This document shows positions 35,490 through 48,429 of a stretch of 64,000 nucleotides of DNA, one piece after another. A program made the translations under genes and the position numbers. Where the stretch lies: the NCBI RefSeq assembly GCF_016808095.1, contig NC_068970.1, positions 20,442,501-20,506,500 of the forward strand, in the 5' to 3' direction. How positions within the stretch are numbered: the stretch's first letter is position 1; the number at the start of each line of letters is the position of its first letter. The DNA is from Vigna angularis. Its lineage: Eukaryota > Streptophyta > Magnoliopsida > Fabales > Fabaceae. The notes below the pieces were generated by a model, which was not told the DNA's origin, searched no databases, and worked only from the letters and a program-made list of their open reading frames with translations.

Positions 35490-36290
35490 CAGTCCAATCC
35501 AACGGTTAATGAGGCAGAAATCATCAATTTTGTATAAATGATCCAAAAACATAAATTAAGCAATATTGAGATCCCTGAGAAGTTACGAAATTAATATCTC
35601 TAAATCGGTACCTCCGATCTACAATCGGAACGGTCGAAGTATGTCTCTATCTGTTACGCGCTTCATACTAAAGTTTCAGGTTAATCTAACGGTTTACTAA
35701 GTAGATATGAAGGTTTTACCGAGGTAACTCAGAGACAGAAATTTAAGTGGTTCTCGGTTAAACTCCAAATACGGAATGAATTCCTCTAAGCACAGAGATC
35801 TAATTCCAAATCTGAACGGTCAAGATCACCTAATATGTCTTATTAACTCCATACTAAAGTTTGGGCTCAATCTAACGGTAAATGGAATATACATGAAATT
35901 GTTACCAATATAACGTAAGAACAGAATTATAGTGTTCATCAAATATTTCAAACGTTCGAAATTTCTTTCTCTAAGCATAGACCTTTAATTACAAATCCAA
36001 TCGGTCAAAATGTATTAATATGTCTTAGGGATTCTATATCAAATTTTGAGGTTGATCTAACGGTCAAATAGGTCAGAATTCTATATTTTACTGAGACAAC
36101 TTAGTAACAGAACTACAGGGGTAACTAATTTACTCAAACTTACAGGATTTATTTCTCCAAGTACAGACTTCTATTTTCAAATCCGAACAGTCAAAGTTTA
36201 GTAATATGTCTTAGGATTCACATATTAAAATTTTAGCTAAATCCAACGGTAAAAACAATTAATAGAAATTTATCACCACAGTAACTCAAA
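35490..36290. repeat. Degenerate ~200-bp direct repeats in LTR-B
   Basis: Four units share, in order, 'ctaagcacagacct..aattacaaatc.gaacggtcaaa', 'taatatgtcttagg..tc.atactaaa.ttt', 'aatctaacggt' and 'ttaccga.gtaactcag.aacagaa'. They are strongly diverged. Confidence 0.75.
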
Positions 36291-37064
36291 AATAAGAAAT
36301 TATAATCATGAAAACCAAATTTTACACAAGTCAATATATAACTACCATTACCAAATTTTTTTTTTTTTTAACATATTCATATTCATGATCAAAACAATAA
36401 AGGATTAGCTCCCCTTCATCAAAGTCAAGCAATTGGAACCATATTTCTAACTACAAAATTCTAGAAATTAAGTTGAGTTAGCTCCCCATACCTCATGAAG
36501 GCTCAAACACCTTAAACTCTTCTTCAAAGAGAGCAACTCCTCTCCTCCTTGCTAGACCAAGTCAGCCTCCACACTTAGGACACTTAGGATTTCGTTCACC
36601 CCCCACCAAGGACCTCTCTACTCTCCTCCAAAACTCCAAATCGGATTTCGAATTAAAAGAAGAAGCCTTAGACAACTAAGGACCCATGCACTTGCCACTT
36701 AACAATAATAAACAACCAATGGACCATCCTAAACCATTTTCCAGCCCTAAAACATGGTAGGAAAGTCTCCAAAGGGTCCCAAAATGTTCCCCTAGTGCAG
36801 AACACAACCTACCCACTCTAAAAAGTTGCAACTTGTAAAAATACACCTAAAATTAAGGTTGGACGCTAGCCCCTGGACAGCAAAACTGTCACGTTTTCCC
36901 CAGCTCGGTTAGACCCCTTCCCGAAGTCCAAAATATGCGTATGAGTAGTCAAATTGAAGCTCTTTGAGTCTAGTTTCCAATAAAATAAGAATCAACTCAA
37001 TTGATATTTTACTAAGAATAATAATTTCACTCCCTAGAGTCCCAAAATATTTTCGAAAACCATT

Positions 37065-37077
37065 GCTCTGATACCAA
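37065..37077 (-). other. Primer-binding site (initiator tRNA-Met)
   Basis: On the - strand 'tggtatcagagca' follows the LTR end (ttaca) after three bases. It is the commonest priming site of plant LTR elements. Confidence 0.85.
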
Positions 37078-37079
37078 AA

Positions 37080-39849
37080 TGTAACACCCTAATATTTTAA
37101 AGGGTATTACTGATAGTTAGAGACTAAATTAATTTGATATCTCATATAAACAATCAAACTTTATTTCAATTACTCCAAAGTACAATACCAAACTTACAAA
37201 CTTTAAACAATATAGTCTTCACCATTGACATTTCAACTTATAAGTTTTACACAACATAATCTTCCCAATACAAATTTATTCTTTTTACAAAAATCCCTAA
37301 AAGTTTTTCCCCGCATCTCTCTCATCTCTAAGCTTTTTCAACCGCATCTGCAACATTATCTAATCACATATAACATATATGATCATAGTATAAACAAATA
37401 AGGGTAAGCCAACCATATCATAAAATCATTAAACTTGTAATAAAAATATTATAATCATGTGTTTCTGCAATTGATAAAATATCATTATTCCGATGTCATT
37501 AATTCATCATTATCAAAATCATCTTTCTCCTTTCCATAAATCTTACAAGTGTACCATGCTTACTCATGAAGCCTTATGGTCAGACCGCTCTCTGCCTGCT
37601 TCCTTAAGCCTCACTTATATACTATGTCTTACTTTCTGAAGCCTTATGGTCAGACCCCTCTCTGCCTGCTTTTATAAAACTTACGAATCATATGTTCATG
37701 TCAAAGCCTTATGGTCAGACCACTTTTTGCCTGCTTTCATAAACCTCATGTGTTACTTTGCTCATACCAAACTCTCATGGTATAACTCGAACATACTACT
37801 CCCGGTAGTAACATCATTTCATAAGTAATGATTTCTCATATCCACCCCAACATTTCATAAAACCAACAATTCATACCCTCTTATCCATCTAACTCAATCA
37901 TGTTCATTCTTTAATCATGAATTCATAATAACCCGTTTTGGTATCAATAAATTAAACATATTGCCAGATATCATGCTTCATATTATAAACTCATTTTGCC
38001 CATAACGAGTATAACTCAACGTATTTTCACCAAACAAAGATCATGGATCAACCAAAATATATCAACATATCTTAGGAAATACATATTAAAGTCTGGGCTC
38101 AATGTAATAAAATATATATGAAATTTTTACCATGATAATATTATGTATCTACAATCAACTTGTTTTATTTTATTTTCATCCTAGTTTGAATTTTTCTTTA
38201 TTCCAATTGGTCACCGGAGAGGACCCAGATGTCTGAACGCAACAAACTCACCTTCGACGCCAGCACATATGACTAGTCACAACTGACTGGACCAGGCCAG
38301 GGCTGCTCTATGATCAGGGACGTGCCAACTCAGGTTTTTAAGGTTCCTCTATCCTACCAACAAAGAAAGGCCCTCAATAATTAATAATTGATTTATTTAA
38401 ATTATCTATCATGTTCTCTTATGCTCTAAATTTGAAATGTCAAATTCTAATGTGTTCACTTTCTCTCATAGCAACCTTAAACAATATCTGTACATCTATT
38501 TGATACCCATATATAAGCTATTTCAGAACCCTTACTTCAGACCTTCCAACAAGATCAATTCCAGCCAACAAACTCATTCAGAACAGATTAAATTCATCAT
38601 GTCACAACATGTACAATTTCATAGTTTCAGTTATCATGCCCAATATAATAAAAGTCATAAAATAGTTTCACAAGAGCACACCAGTTCAACATTCATATGC
38701 AAATATTTTATAAAATAAATTCATACAAAAATAATTAGCTCCCATTACCATCAAAATAATATTAATATAAAAATTTAGGGGAATCAAGAAGTTGAATCTG
38801 GCAGAGCCGGTTAGACAACTTCTCATCATACCAGAAAGATGCAATAAAAAAAATAGATAAAACAATAAAATTTCTGAGGAAACAAGAAGTTGAATCTGGC
38901 AGAGCCGGTTAGACAACTTCTAATCCATCCAAAAATACAATATAATTAAATAACACGAACATTAACATGTCTGGGGAAACAAGAAGTTGAATCTGGCAGA
39001 GCCGGTTAGACAACTTCTAATCCTTCCAAAAATGCAATAAAATAAATAAGTAAAGAAATAAAAAGTCCGGGGAAACAAGAAATTGAATCTGGCAGAGCCG
39101 GTTAGACAATTTCTAATCCTTCCAAAATACAATAAAAATAAATAAGGAAAACAGTAAAATGTTTGGGGAAACAAGAAATTGAATCTGGCAGAGCCGGTTA
39201 GACAATTTCTAATCCTTCCAAAATACAAAAATAAACAACTAATAACATACAAATGGAATAACATAATCAACATCACATTTTACAACTATCACACTTGGAT
39301 ATCAACACAAAAACATACTTTTATTTAAAATTCAAGATCATACAGAAACAAAATACTCCATATTCAAGATTTAAGATCAGACAAAAGCAAAATATAGCAT
39401 ATTCAAGACTCAAGATAATATAAAAGGAATACTCAAAGTTAGCTCCCCTTACCTCTATTCCAGACTTAGTTTCTTCTTCTCAAACCGTTCTCCGGAAACT
39501 TCCAGAATTTCCCCTCTTCAACTAGAATTTACTCCAACTCTCTTCTCTCACAATTTCTCTAGAATTTTGGTGTAAATTTCCAGCCTCCCCCCCTTGGCTA
39601 TTTATAGTAAAAAAATTTACTATTCATTTTTACTATTAATTTTTTTTATTCATTTTACTATTACAAAAATAATTTTATATTTGCAAATTGGTGAATTCTG
39701 ATCTCAAAGCTACGTGTAACACTTATCCTTTCCAAAAATAATTTTTTTTTTACTATTCACTTTTTACTATTCACAATTTACTATTCACAATTTACTATTC
39801 ACTAATTTTTTTTTTCTAGTATCTAACAAATATTTTGAAGGATCCTACA
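37080..39849 (-). repeat. LTR (5' LTR in element orientation)
   Basis: A 2770-bp partner of 31694-34453. Small differences include a 5-bp deletion near 37375 and single substitutions such as 'tctggggaaac' for 'tctagggaaac' near 38970. It carries the same two repeat arrays. Confidence 0.93.
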
Positions 39850-39854
39850 GAAAC

Positions 39855-42540
39855 TCATAAAGAAGATGCCAATCAAACTGGAGACCATGCTCTAGTGGTG
39901 GAATCTAATGGTCAATGAAACAAGTCGTGGGAGGAAAAGATAATTATCAGATATTAATATGTTATCCTTGTCAAGTGAACCTCACAAAGAAAAAAAAAGT
40001 CAATATTAACTAAATACAAAGATAAAGTCAACTCTAACTCGTCTTCTAGAATACGAAATTTATTTCTAATTGATTAGTTATTATAAAAATTATACAAAAA
40101 GATTAATAAAATAAAATAAAATTAATAAGAAGAAAAAGATAAACAAAATAAGTAAAAAAAATTAATTAACAAAAGTAAATGAAAGTAAGAAATAAAATTA
40201 AAAAAAGATAAAAAAATTGTTGATTTTATTACCCATTCAAAATAGGATTCATCATTTATTATTTAAAAATTATTGTTTAATTAATTATTGTCTTATATAT
40301 TTCAAATTAATCAATGTATATTTTCAATTAATTTGTTGTCGTTATCACTATTAACCAAAATACATTCTCAATTAAAAGTCAAAACTTTGTAGATTAGTTA
40401 TAATAAATTTAACTAAAGTACATTCTAAATTAAATATTATTATGTCTAATCATGTTTGTTCTTTTACCTCTTATATAAAATAAAAAGCTAATTAACCAAA
40501 GTATATTTTTGATTAATTCTTATTAAAGTTTTTACCTTTAATTAAAGTACATTATCATTTATTCACAAAAACTGAATCACATGAAAGTTTCTAAATTTAA
40601 TTAAAGCAGATTTTCAATTAAAACTAAAAACCATTAGATTTATATGATTGATATGTTATGTAAATTTAATATCATGTTAACTTTGTTACAATGTAAAAAT
40701 CATTACTTTTACTTGATTAATCTGCAAAAAAAATATTGATTAAAATAAACCACAACAATAATCAAAAGAATAAACCATTTATTACATTTTAACATCAAAA
40801 TTAATTAATAACTTATAATAATCAATCCCAAAAACTTAGAACTCCATTAAATACATAAATAAAAAAAAATATAGAGAACATGAAAGGTGAGAGAGATGAC
40901 GAAATTAGGTTTCTTCAAAAAGTTCCTAATCTTCCTTAACGTGTTTCCCTATTCCTCTTCATATATAAATTGGATTGAGTTTTGTTTTGGGTTTTTCTCT
41001 TGTTATAGTCTTTTTTCTGATAATGTAATATTCTCTTATTATATTCTAAATAATCCAATATTTTCAAGATATATTTGATTGTTGTGAAAATTTAAAAATA
41101 TTTAAATTTTTTGACAAATATTATCTTTTTATATTTACTAATATATTTAAATAAGGTAATTATTTAAAAATATCAAATAAAATATTTAAAGATATATTTT
41201 TCATAAAATACCTTTTATCATAAACATTTATTAATTATTGAAGCCATTATAGAAAAAATCAAGGTCCAATTTTTGTTTTCGTTCATTTTTTTCCTAGCTT
41301 AGTCAAATTTTTTAATTCTTTTATGTTTTATTTTCCCTCTTCATGTCATGCTTTGCTTAGATTTTTATGGTTTTAATTATTTTTTGTTTTTGGATTGATC
41401 TTTAATGGATCATTAAACTTTAATAATTTATTTTCATATTTTTTATGGGCTCAATTTAACTGTAATTACACTAATTCATCTCAAACTATTTAAAGAATAA
41501 ATATACAATTAAACAATTATTTTTAACATATTTTTGTATTTCATGCTTAATAAATTTAATTATAACAAATCTAATTAAAAAGAAATTAAAAATCTAATAT
41601 TAAAAATTAAATAAGAATATAAAGGTTTAGCTATTCATTCCCCTGATAACCCTGTCTCTGTTATTGACATAAATAGTTGTAATAGGCTATTCTGATTAGA
41701 AATAATTCAATAGAAGCTCTCCAATTATGGAACATAGGAAAAGTCCTAGGGTTTACATGCACCCTTCCATGTACAGGTTTGCATTTTACATTCCCAATTT
41801 GTTGATTCATCTCTATGAAAACCAATTATATTTAAGAAAAATGTTTTTTTAACAATTTTTTTATAACATTTATGTGATAGTTTGATCTATTTTAGATATA
41901 TATGATCAATTGTTAAAAAATTGTTAAAAAAAATTGTTAAAAAAAATTGTTAACGTAATCTTAAATAAAAACTAGGGTTACCAAAAACGTTTCATTGAAT
42001 TCCATGGAATAAGTTGTAATAAAAAATATATGAGAACAGCAAGTAATTAATTTATTATTTATATTTATCAGTAAATGTGATAAATATCAAAAAGATATTA
42101 TCAAATATCGGTACTCGGAGAACCATTTAAATCTACTATAATCCCAACAGATAAGAAAAGAGTAAATTACCATTGAGTCCCCGTCTCGAGCATAGGTTTA
42201 GAGATGGGCGAATCCGTGGAAGAAGGTTGTTTTTTTTAATTGAATTTAAAATTCGAACGATACACTCTGACGTTTAACAGCAGTGTTAAAGATTTGTGGT
42301 TATTTTTTAATTGAATTTAAAATTAAATAATAGACTACGAAGAGCACTGTTACGGATATGTGCGTTTTGAAATTAGGTAGAAAAGAAGGAATGGAAAGGA
42401 CGGAGAGGGGAAGAATTAAAATGGAAAAAAGAAATTGATATAGTAATAATAAGTCGTATGGAATAAAAAATATTAAAAAAAGTTATCCACAAAAGCACTT
42501 AGTTGTCAGATGAGTCATCGCGAAAGTTGCAATGTCTCAA
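39855..42540. other. AT-rich intergenic stretch
   Basis: After ~70 bp of the interrupted remnant, the sequence is AT-rich without genes. A phrase like 'aaccaaagtacattctcaattaa' recurs loosely five to six times between 40320 and 40620. A run of 'aaaaaattgtt' occurs four times at about 41911-41953. Neither shows ends of an element. Confidence 0.55.
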
Positions 42541-42590
42541 ACCTAATCCAGTGAGACGCGGACACCCCACAGCTGTAACCCTATTCTCCG

Positions 42591-42596
42591 CACGTG
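42591..42596. promoter_or_regulatory. G-box in the GBF upstream region
   Basis: CACGTG in 'ccgcacgtgtcacg', an ACGT core with strong bZIP flanks. It lies in a GC-richer block just before the presumed transcribed leader of the GBF gene. Confidence 0.6.
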
Positions 42597-42639
42597 TCAC
42601 GCCAGAAGCCCTAAACCCAATCCAACTCACTCCTCCTCT

Positions 42640-45100
42640 CTGGTTGGTTTCAGTTTCAATCTAAATTTCAATTTTCAATTTTCAATTTATGTTTTCACAT
42701 TCCAATTAGTGTCCGCTGGTAGAACCCACGTGCCCACTCCACACCTTCCTCCTTTTCTCTTTCGAGTTTCCAACGCAACAACAGCCACAGGAGTTGTTGA
42801 AAATAACAAACATTTACTGTTGTTACCCTTCTACCTTCTCAGACGCACGCCACAACAAACACCTTCTCAGACACAACACAACACTAACAAACGTTTGCAA
42901 CACCTCAGTTTCGGTTTTCCCATAATACAACTGTAACTACATCAAACCAAAAGCCTAGTGTGAAATTATTGACTTCAAATTTCAAATCCACTTTGTCCCA
43001 TCCCACCTGGACTTCCACCTCATCGCTCCTCTCAACGCCATGAAAATAGGTCAGGTTCTTTCTCTTCTCTCTAGCCCTTTCTCTAATTTATTATCAATAC
43101 CAATTGCTCCAAGATCCGTGCTCAAACTTTCTGCTTTTCTTAACTAGTATTCTTCTATTTATGTGTCCCACAGTCTTTGCCTTTTTACCGGGTTTGATTT
43201 TTCCATTACACAATGCTCTCTTTCTTTATTTTCTTTTTTGTTATTGTTATTTCGGGTTGCTTTGCCGTGTGACCTTTCATAGAATTCCAATTTTCTGTTA
43301 CGTCTTTTCCTGCTTGTTTCTTGATTCTCATACTTTGTTTCTTTAGTTTGTTTTTTCCTTAGTTCTTTAAATATCCTGACGAACCTGAATTGTTTTTGTT
43401 TGATGTTATTGCTAGCTAAGGAAAGTAATTTTTGGTGTGTCCGTGTCTGTGGCATTCTCTTAAACAGCAACACGATTGCTGAAAGGAGTTGCTTGGTGGT
43501 AATGCTTATGCTTGCTTAGATTTTCAACCAAATCTCTGATTTCAGAAAGATTTAATTTGATATATGGGGTTAAGTTTTGGTTTGGTTTGCGGATCTAGAA
43601 AAGAGAGGGAATTATCATGTAGTGTAAAAATATAGCACCATCTCATGAATTAGAGGGAGGGTAGAAAGGGAAATTTTACCTTTGTTTGATTAGGTTTAGT
43701 GAAGATAAAAAAAAGGACTTGCAAAATAAATAAATTGTATAGTTGAGAAGGATATTTCATATTTTTTTGTGTTGAGCTGTATTGCTTCCATTTCATCTCT
43801 TGTTTGAAAGTAATAGATTGGTTCAGAAAACTAAGGGCATTGTCAAAGCAGATAGATGGAAAATATAGTATAATAAAATTCCCTTTTTAATCTGTGGCAT
43901 CTGACAAAGTACTCAAGAATTGCAATTGCATATATTTGATTTGAATGAACCTCTTTAAATGACCTAAAACGCAATTGATACACTAAATGACCTAAAACAC
44001 AATCGTCACTTTGGTAAACCTGACATAATACTCAATAGCATGCAATAGCATAGAAGTGGAGAGGCCTTGAACTGATCTGAGATTCAAGTATCGGCGATTG
44101 CAGCTGTACTAGTGGCCGAAACAGTGACTTTTTGTGTGCTATAGAGGGGCTTCCATGATATATAGCCTTCAAATTCCCATTTTGACCCCTTGAATACTGT
44201 TGCGCTTTAGAAGTGTTTTTTTTTTTTTTCATGTGCCGCGTTAGTTTTTCTTCCTTTATATATATCAGTTCATATTGTAACAGTTTTTATGTAATTTGTT
44301 ATGTTCTTTTTCTAAATTTAACTGTTATCTTTCATTACTATGTTGTTATTGCTTGTAGATTGGTGGTGGCTTTGTGTGTAAACTGACAGTGGGACTTGAT
44401 ATGTGTGACACATACCATTTATAGTTTGTATTATAACATTAAAAATAAAGGTCATCACACATCCTGCTATAGAATTTTCAAAGTTGGCTGCATCATTGTC
44501 TGAGATTGATTACCAGGATTCTAAATTCACATAACTGAAATTGCACTTATGAATATACAAACACACATCAATTTTTGCATGACATAATTATGTTATCCTT
44601 GTGTCTCTACTGCTTTATGCCCACTCAAGGTTTTTTTTTAGTATTTATTCATTGTACTAAGTTTCTGATAGTTAATGGTTACAAGAGCATTAGTTTATCC
44701 AAGTTATAAGTGGCTGCTTGGGGTTTGACTACGGGAGAGAATTGGTGAATTGGTAGAGCCAAACTTCATCAATTGAAAAGTGGGAGTCTGGTTACCCCGT
44801 AATGATGATGTAAATTCCATTTGTAAAAGAAATGTGTAATTAAATATTTCTTTGGTGAATGAAGCACACGAAATAATATTTTAAACTCATTTACACTATA
44901 ATTTTGCAGTAGATTTGATAGTTTCTGCTATTTAGTGTCAGTGGTTTTGCCATCTAATTTATATTTGTTGTATTCAGTGTGTGTTTTCTGACATAGGAAT
45001 CTATTCAACTTGATCTTATGACCTCCACAGATATCAGCATTTGATCATAGGTCCTTTTTTGTTTTTGTGGCTGAGAGGAACTGATTCCAAACTATTCTAT
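42640..45100 (+). other. 5' leader and first intron of the GBF gene (inferred)
   Basis: A pyrimidine-rich leader-like block (about 42640-43050) ends in 'atgaaaataggtcagg', a possible donor. About 2 kb later 'tctgacatag' before 45000 is a good acceptor, leading into ~100 nt of untranslated exon before the ATG at 45101. A long leader intron is usual for this gene class. The open frames at 42709-43346 lie here and are not thought to be coding. Confidence 0.55.
42727..42732. promoter_or_regulatory. Second G-box, near or in the GBF leader
   Basis: CACGTG in 'aacccacgtgccca', 131 bp after the first. It is a perfect binding site for the protein class this gene encodes. Whether it is promoter or 5' UTR depends on the unknown start site. 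Confidence 0.55.
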
Positions 45101-47929
45101 ATGGGGGCTGGGGAAGAGAGCACAACTAAACCTTCAAAGTCATCTTCATCAGTTCAGGTCTTTCCCCAACTCTCTTCCTGCTCTCTTTTTATTTTGCGTC
45201 TCCTTCCTCTTGTGTCTCCTTATCTTCTCTGTTTACACTAGCAGGAGACACCAACAGTGCCTGCATATCCTGATTGGTCAAGCTCCATGCAGGTAGGAAT
45301 ATATGTTAAATAGGTTCATCAGCCTTTACTTATGCATGCTGAAGCACTTCAGCAGATAAATTACGTTGATATCTAATGCATTTGCTTTTCACTAGGCCTA
45401 TTATTCTCCTGGAGCCACTCCACCCCCCTTTTTTGCCTCAACTGTTGCTTCACCAACTCCCCATCCCTTTTTATGGGGAAGCCAGGTAAATCTAGTAAAT
45501 CATTTGGGATATATTCAATTATACTTTATGGAAGAGAATCTTCATTTACAATTTTGTTATTTTTCCAGCATCCCTTGATGCCGCCATATGGGACTCCAGT
45601 TCCATATCCAGCTTTATATCCTCCTGGGAGTATCTATCCTCATCCAAGCATGGCAGTGGTAAACCACTTTTTCACACTCTAATCCCTGGAATGCCTCTAT
45701 GCCTGACCAGAAAAGGATGAATTTTTATCTGTTTGTAGGCAACTATTTTCACTACTTTACTATAGATGGGCATTTTGATTCATAATCTATCTTTTTTTTT
45801 GTTGGTTTTAATCATATTGCTAGACTCCGAGTGTTATCCAGCAAAGTACGGAGATTGAAGGGAAGGGAGCTGATGGAAAGGATCGAGACTCGTCCAAAAA
45901 ATTGAAAGGAACTTCTGCAAATACAGGTTCCAAAGCAGGAGAGAGTGGAAAGGCAGGCTCAGGTTCAGGCAATGATGGCATGTCGCAAAGGTTTGGCAAA
46001 CAACTGAATGAACTAATTAATTGAGATCTTTTCTACTTCTTTCTCTTCAATATACATTTTTAAAATGAATTTCTATTAAAAAAATATGAAACAGTGGTGA
46101 AAGTGGTTCGGAGGGTTCATCAAATGCCTGTGATGAGAATACTAACCAACAGGTAAATAACAGATTACCATTAGTAAATGTGCTTTCACTTGTTTTTGTA
46201 AATAATAACCGTGCTGAAATATAAACAAGCCCTGTTTTTCTTTTGCAATCACTTGGCTTTGTTATTTTGATGTTCACAGCAAAAGTCTGAATGGTTTAGT
46301 TAACACCCTGATTTTTCTCTAAACTGTTTTTGGCTTCTTTTTTCTGATGTTTCTCCACAGGAATCAGCTACAAACAAGAAGGGAAGCTTTGACTTGATGC
46401 TTGTCGATGGTATTCATCACCTCCATTCATGATTATCTTTTTTTCCTTCTCAATTGCTGAGATGAGTTATCGTTTCCATTAACTTTTCAGGAGCCAATGC
46501 CCAGAACAATTCTGCGGGTGCCATTTCTCAATCTTCTGTGCCTGGAAAGCCTGTTGTCTCAATGCCAGCTACTAATCTTAATATTGGAATGGACTTATGG
46601 AACCCCTCATCTGGTGGTGCAGAAGCTGCAAAAATGAGACATAATCAATCGGGTGCCCCAGGAGTTGTTGCCCTTGGTGAACAATGGATACAAGTATGAG
46701 TCGTACAGTTGTTTTGCTAATCATGTTTTGCTTTTAGTGGTGAACAAATAAACATTCCTTTACGTATAATAATTTTGAAAAGCAATTTTTTGTTGATACT
46801 GTACATCATGTTCGTAGGTATCGTCACTCAATACTATGAGGATTTTGAAGGAAGGAAAAAAGTCCTTAAAGTTAATAGATTGTGTTGCCTAGATTATCTT
46901 TTGTTTGAACTTGATTAGTTGGTTTTAGGCTTAACAACACTTTGAGTCCTTCTACTGTTGCCAAAATTTGATTTTGGTCATTTTTTATCATGTGCAAATT
47001 TGGCCACCTATTAATATAGTGCAATTCTGGTTCATCTAATTATTCAATATCCAATGTTTGTGTTGAAGTTGTACTCTCCTGGGCTACCATGTTAGCACTT
47101 TCATGCTGATGTGGTGGCACTCCTGCGTTGTTATGTCAACATCTCTATGAAATATTAGACATCAAGTTGGTAGATGGCCCAAAATTGTAAAATAGTATAG
47201 GGATCAAATCTGTGCAAAAAAAATAGGAGGACCAAACCCCAACACTACAGTGATAAAAAAGAGTAATTAACTCTTGCTTTTATTAGTCTAACTACTGTAA
47301 AGAGTATATCCTCAAAACGAAAAGAAAAACTAAAGTAAGAGTATAATAGTAAAATATTTTTAATGGCTATGCTTGATTTTGGTAGGATGAACGTGAGCTG
47401 AAAAGACAGAAGAGGAAACAGTCGAACAGAGAGTCAGCTAGGAGGTCAAGGTTACGCAAGCAGGTAACTTTCGTCTAATATCTATTTCATGCACCCTTGT
47501 TACTGGGGAAGATTAGAAGTATTTTCAATTGCTTCATATTTTGAGGCTAGAAGCTATATTATTTGACTATGCAGGTTCTTTCATACTACCATTTTACAAT
47601 TTAACAGAGAATAACGACGTGTTATGCATTTATTTGTACTAACCAGGCTGAGTGCGAAGACTTACAAAAGAGGGTGGAGACACTGGGAAGTGAGAATCGA
47701 AAACTCAGAGAAGAGCTTCAGAGACTTTCTGAAGAATGCGAGAAGCTTACATCTGAAAATAATTCAATCAAGGTACCATTCTTCCTTCTCGAGTCCTTTA
47801 CCTTTTGCAATTTATAGATTTGACATGTCTGAACTCACGACATCAAATTTATCTTTTGAACATAATTGCTTTAAACAGGAAGAGTTGGAACGGATGTGTG
47901 GGCCAGAAGCAGTTGCTGACCTTGGATGA
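45101..47929 (+). CDS. GBF1: G-box-binding factor, bZIP transcription factor (GBF1 type)
   Basis: Eleven coding exons: 45101-45157, 45245-45292, 45396-45485, 45569-45658, 45824-45990, 46095-46152, 46361-46409, 46491-46693, 47386-47463, 47647-47772, 47879-47929. All have GT..AG introns and together encode 338 residues. Residues 1-95 are the proline-rich GBF/MFMR domain ('PAYPDWSSSMQAYYSPGATP', 'HPLMPPYGTPVPYPALYPPG'). A Ser/Gly/Lys-rich linker follows, then 'NLNIGMDLW'. The bZIP basic region is 255-280 with the N-x7-R signature 'NRESARRSR'. The zipper is 281-322 with Leu (last Ile) in six perfect heptads. It acts in the nucleus as a dimer on CACGTG elements of light- and stress-regulated genes. 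Length and exon pattern fit the GBF1 clade; orthology to Arabidopsis GBF1 is inferred. Confidence 0.95.
46930..47275. mobile_element. Possible small TIR element in GBF intron 8
   Basis: The largest GBF intron between coding exons contains 'actttgagtccttctactgttgcc', then 'aaaatttgattttggtc', on the left. On the right the reverse complement reads 'tttggtcctcctattttttt', then 'gcacagatttgatccc'. This is a diverged inverted pair of a style seen in MULE-derived elements. The limits and target duplication are not resolved. Confidence 0.35.
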
Positions 47930-48400
47930 ACCATCGACACGTTCCTCGGTGTAGTGTTTGATGGTAACGACAAAATTTGATAGTTTCTTAATTAAGACGA
48001 ATCTGCAGCTGGAATTTTCTTATGAATGGCCCGGTCTCTTAATTGAGAATAGGATATAATGTTTTTCCTTGTTATACTAATTTATATCATTAACCCTCAA
48101 TTGTAATTGCCCTTATGATTTTACATGTCATTTGTTTGTAATATTTACCAACCAGTACCGTAGAATAGACAAATGTAGGCTACTTGAGCTCTTCTGTTCA
48201 GAACATAGTTTTGCAACTGGTGTTGAGAGTCTTGCTTCAACTTTTGAAATCTTCATTACTTCACTTTAGACTCATTTTTTGTTCTATACTATTCATGTTC
48301 TTGTGTTAAGCTGATCGAAGAATGTTATAACCCTAACGCACGTTGTTATTACCTGCCAAAACTACATCCCTTCTCGCCGAAATTTTGCTTCCTGAGGGAT
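47930..48400 (+). other. GBF 3' UTR and downstream flank
   Basis: The sequence after the TGA has no repeat character. It probably includes the 3' UTR, with poly-A-signal-like 'aataatg/aataggatataat' stretches near 48045-48065. The exact end is not visible. Confidence 0.5.
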
Positions 48401-48429
48401 TTTGATTTTCGTATTTTAGTTAAGAAGGC

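Larger units (their letters stand above)
34578..37053 (-). repeat. Second, different LTR-like block (LTR-B) inside the element
   Basis: The block starts 'tgtaataccccgatttaggc' and ends near 'gagtccca' (TG...CA). On the - strand its end is followed at once by a primer-binding site, as a true 5' LTR would be. It contains 'ctacttaccaaagtag' hairpins (35090-35395) and ~200-bp repeats (35490-36290). It has no partner copy in the window and no 5-bp duplication. LTR-A contains a single related 'cttagg..atacatattaaag' unit, so the two LTR families are distant relatives. Confidence 0.6.
31694..39849 (-). mobile_element. Non-coding LTR retroelement (LARD-like), 8.2 kb
   Basis: Two long direct repeats, 31694-34453 (2760 bp) and 37080-39849 (2770 bp), both begin 'tgtaacaccctaat' and end '...ggatc.taca'. 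They flank a 2.6-kb inside. A perfect 5-bp duplication, 'gaaac', lies at 31689-31693 and 39850-39854. The primer-binding site for initiator tRNA-Met reads on the - strand just inside 37080 ('tggtatcagagcaatgg'), and a purine tract ('gttggggagat' on the - strand) precedes 34453, so the element runs on the - strand. The LTRs differ by scattered substitutions and a few small indels, so the insertion is young. No gag, protease, RT or integrase frame exists, so it must move with help from others. Confidence 0.93.

Noticed and set aside
34578..37053. Simple nested solo LTR
   Set aside because: The bases flanking the block (aatag / aaata) are not a duplication, and the primer-site phrase is repeated on both sides; a recombinant origin fits better.
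42709..43473. Open frames near the GBF leader on both strands
   Set aside because: They fall in the inferred leader and first intron and show no domain; the real start at 45101 is fixed by family homology.
44720..44800. Possible tRNA-like sequence
   Set aside because: There is no acceptor-stem pairing and no T-loop GGTTCGA box.
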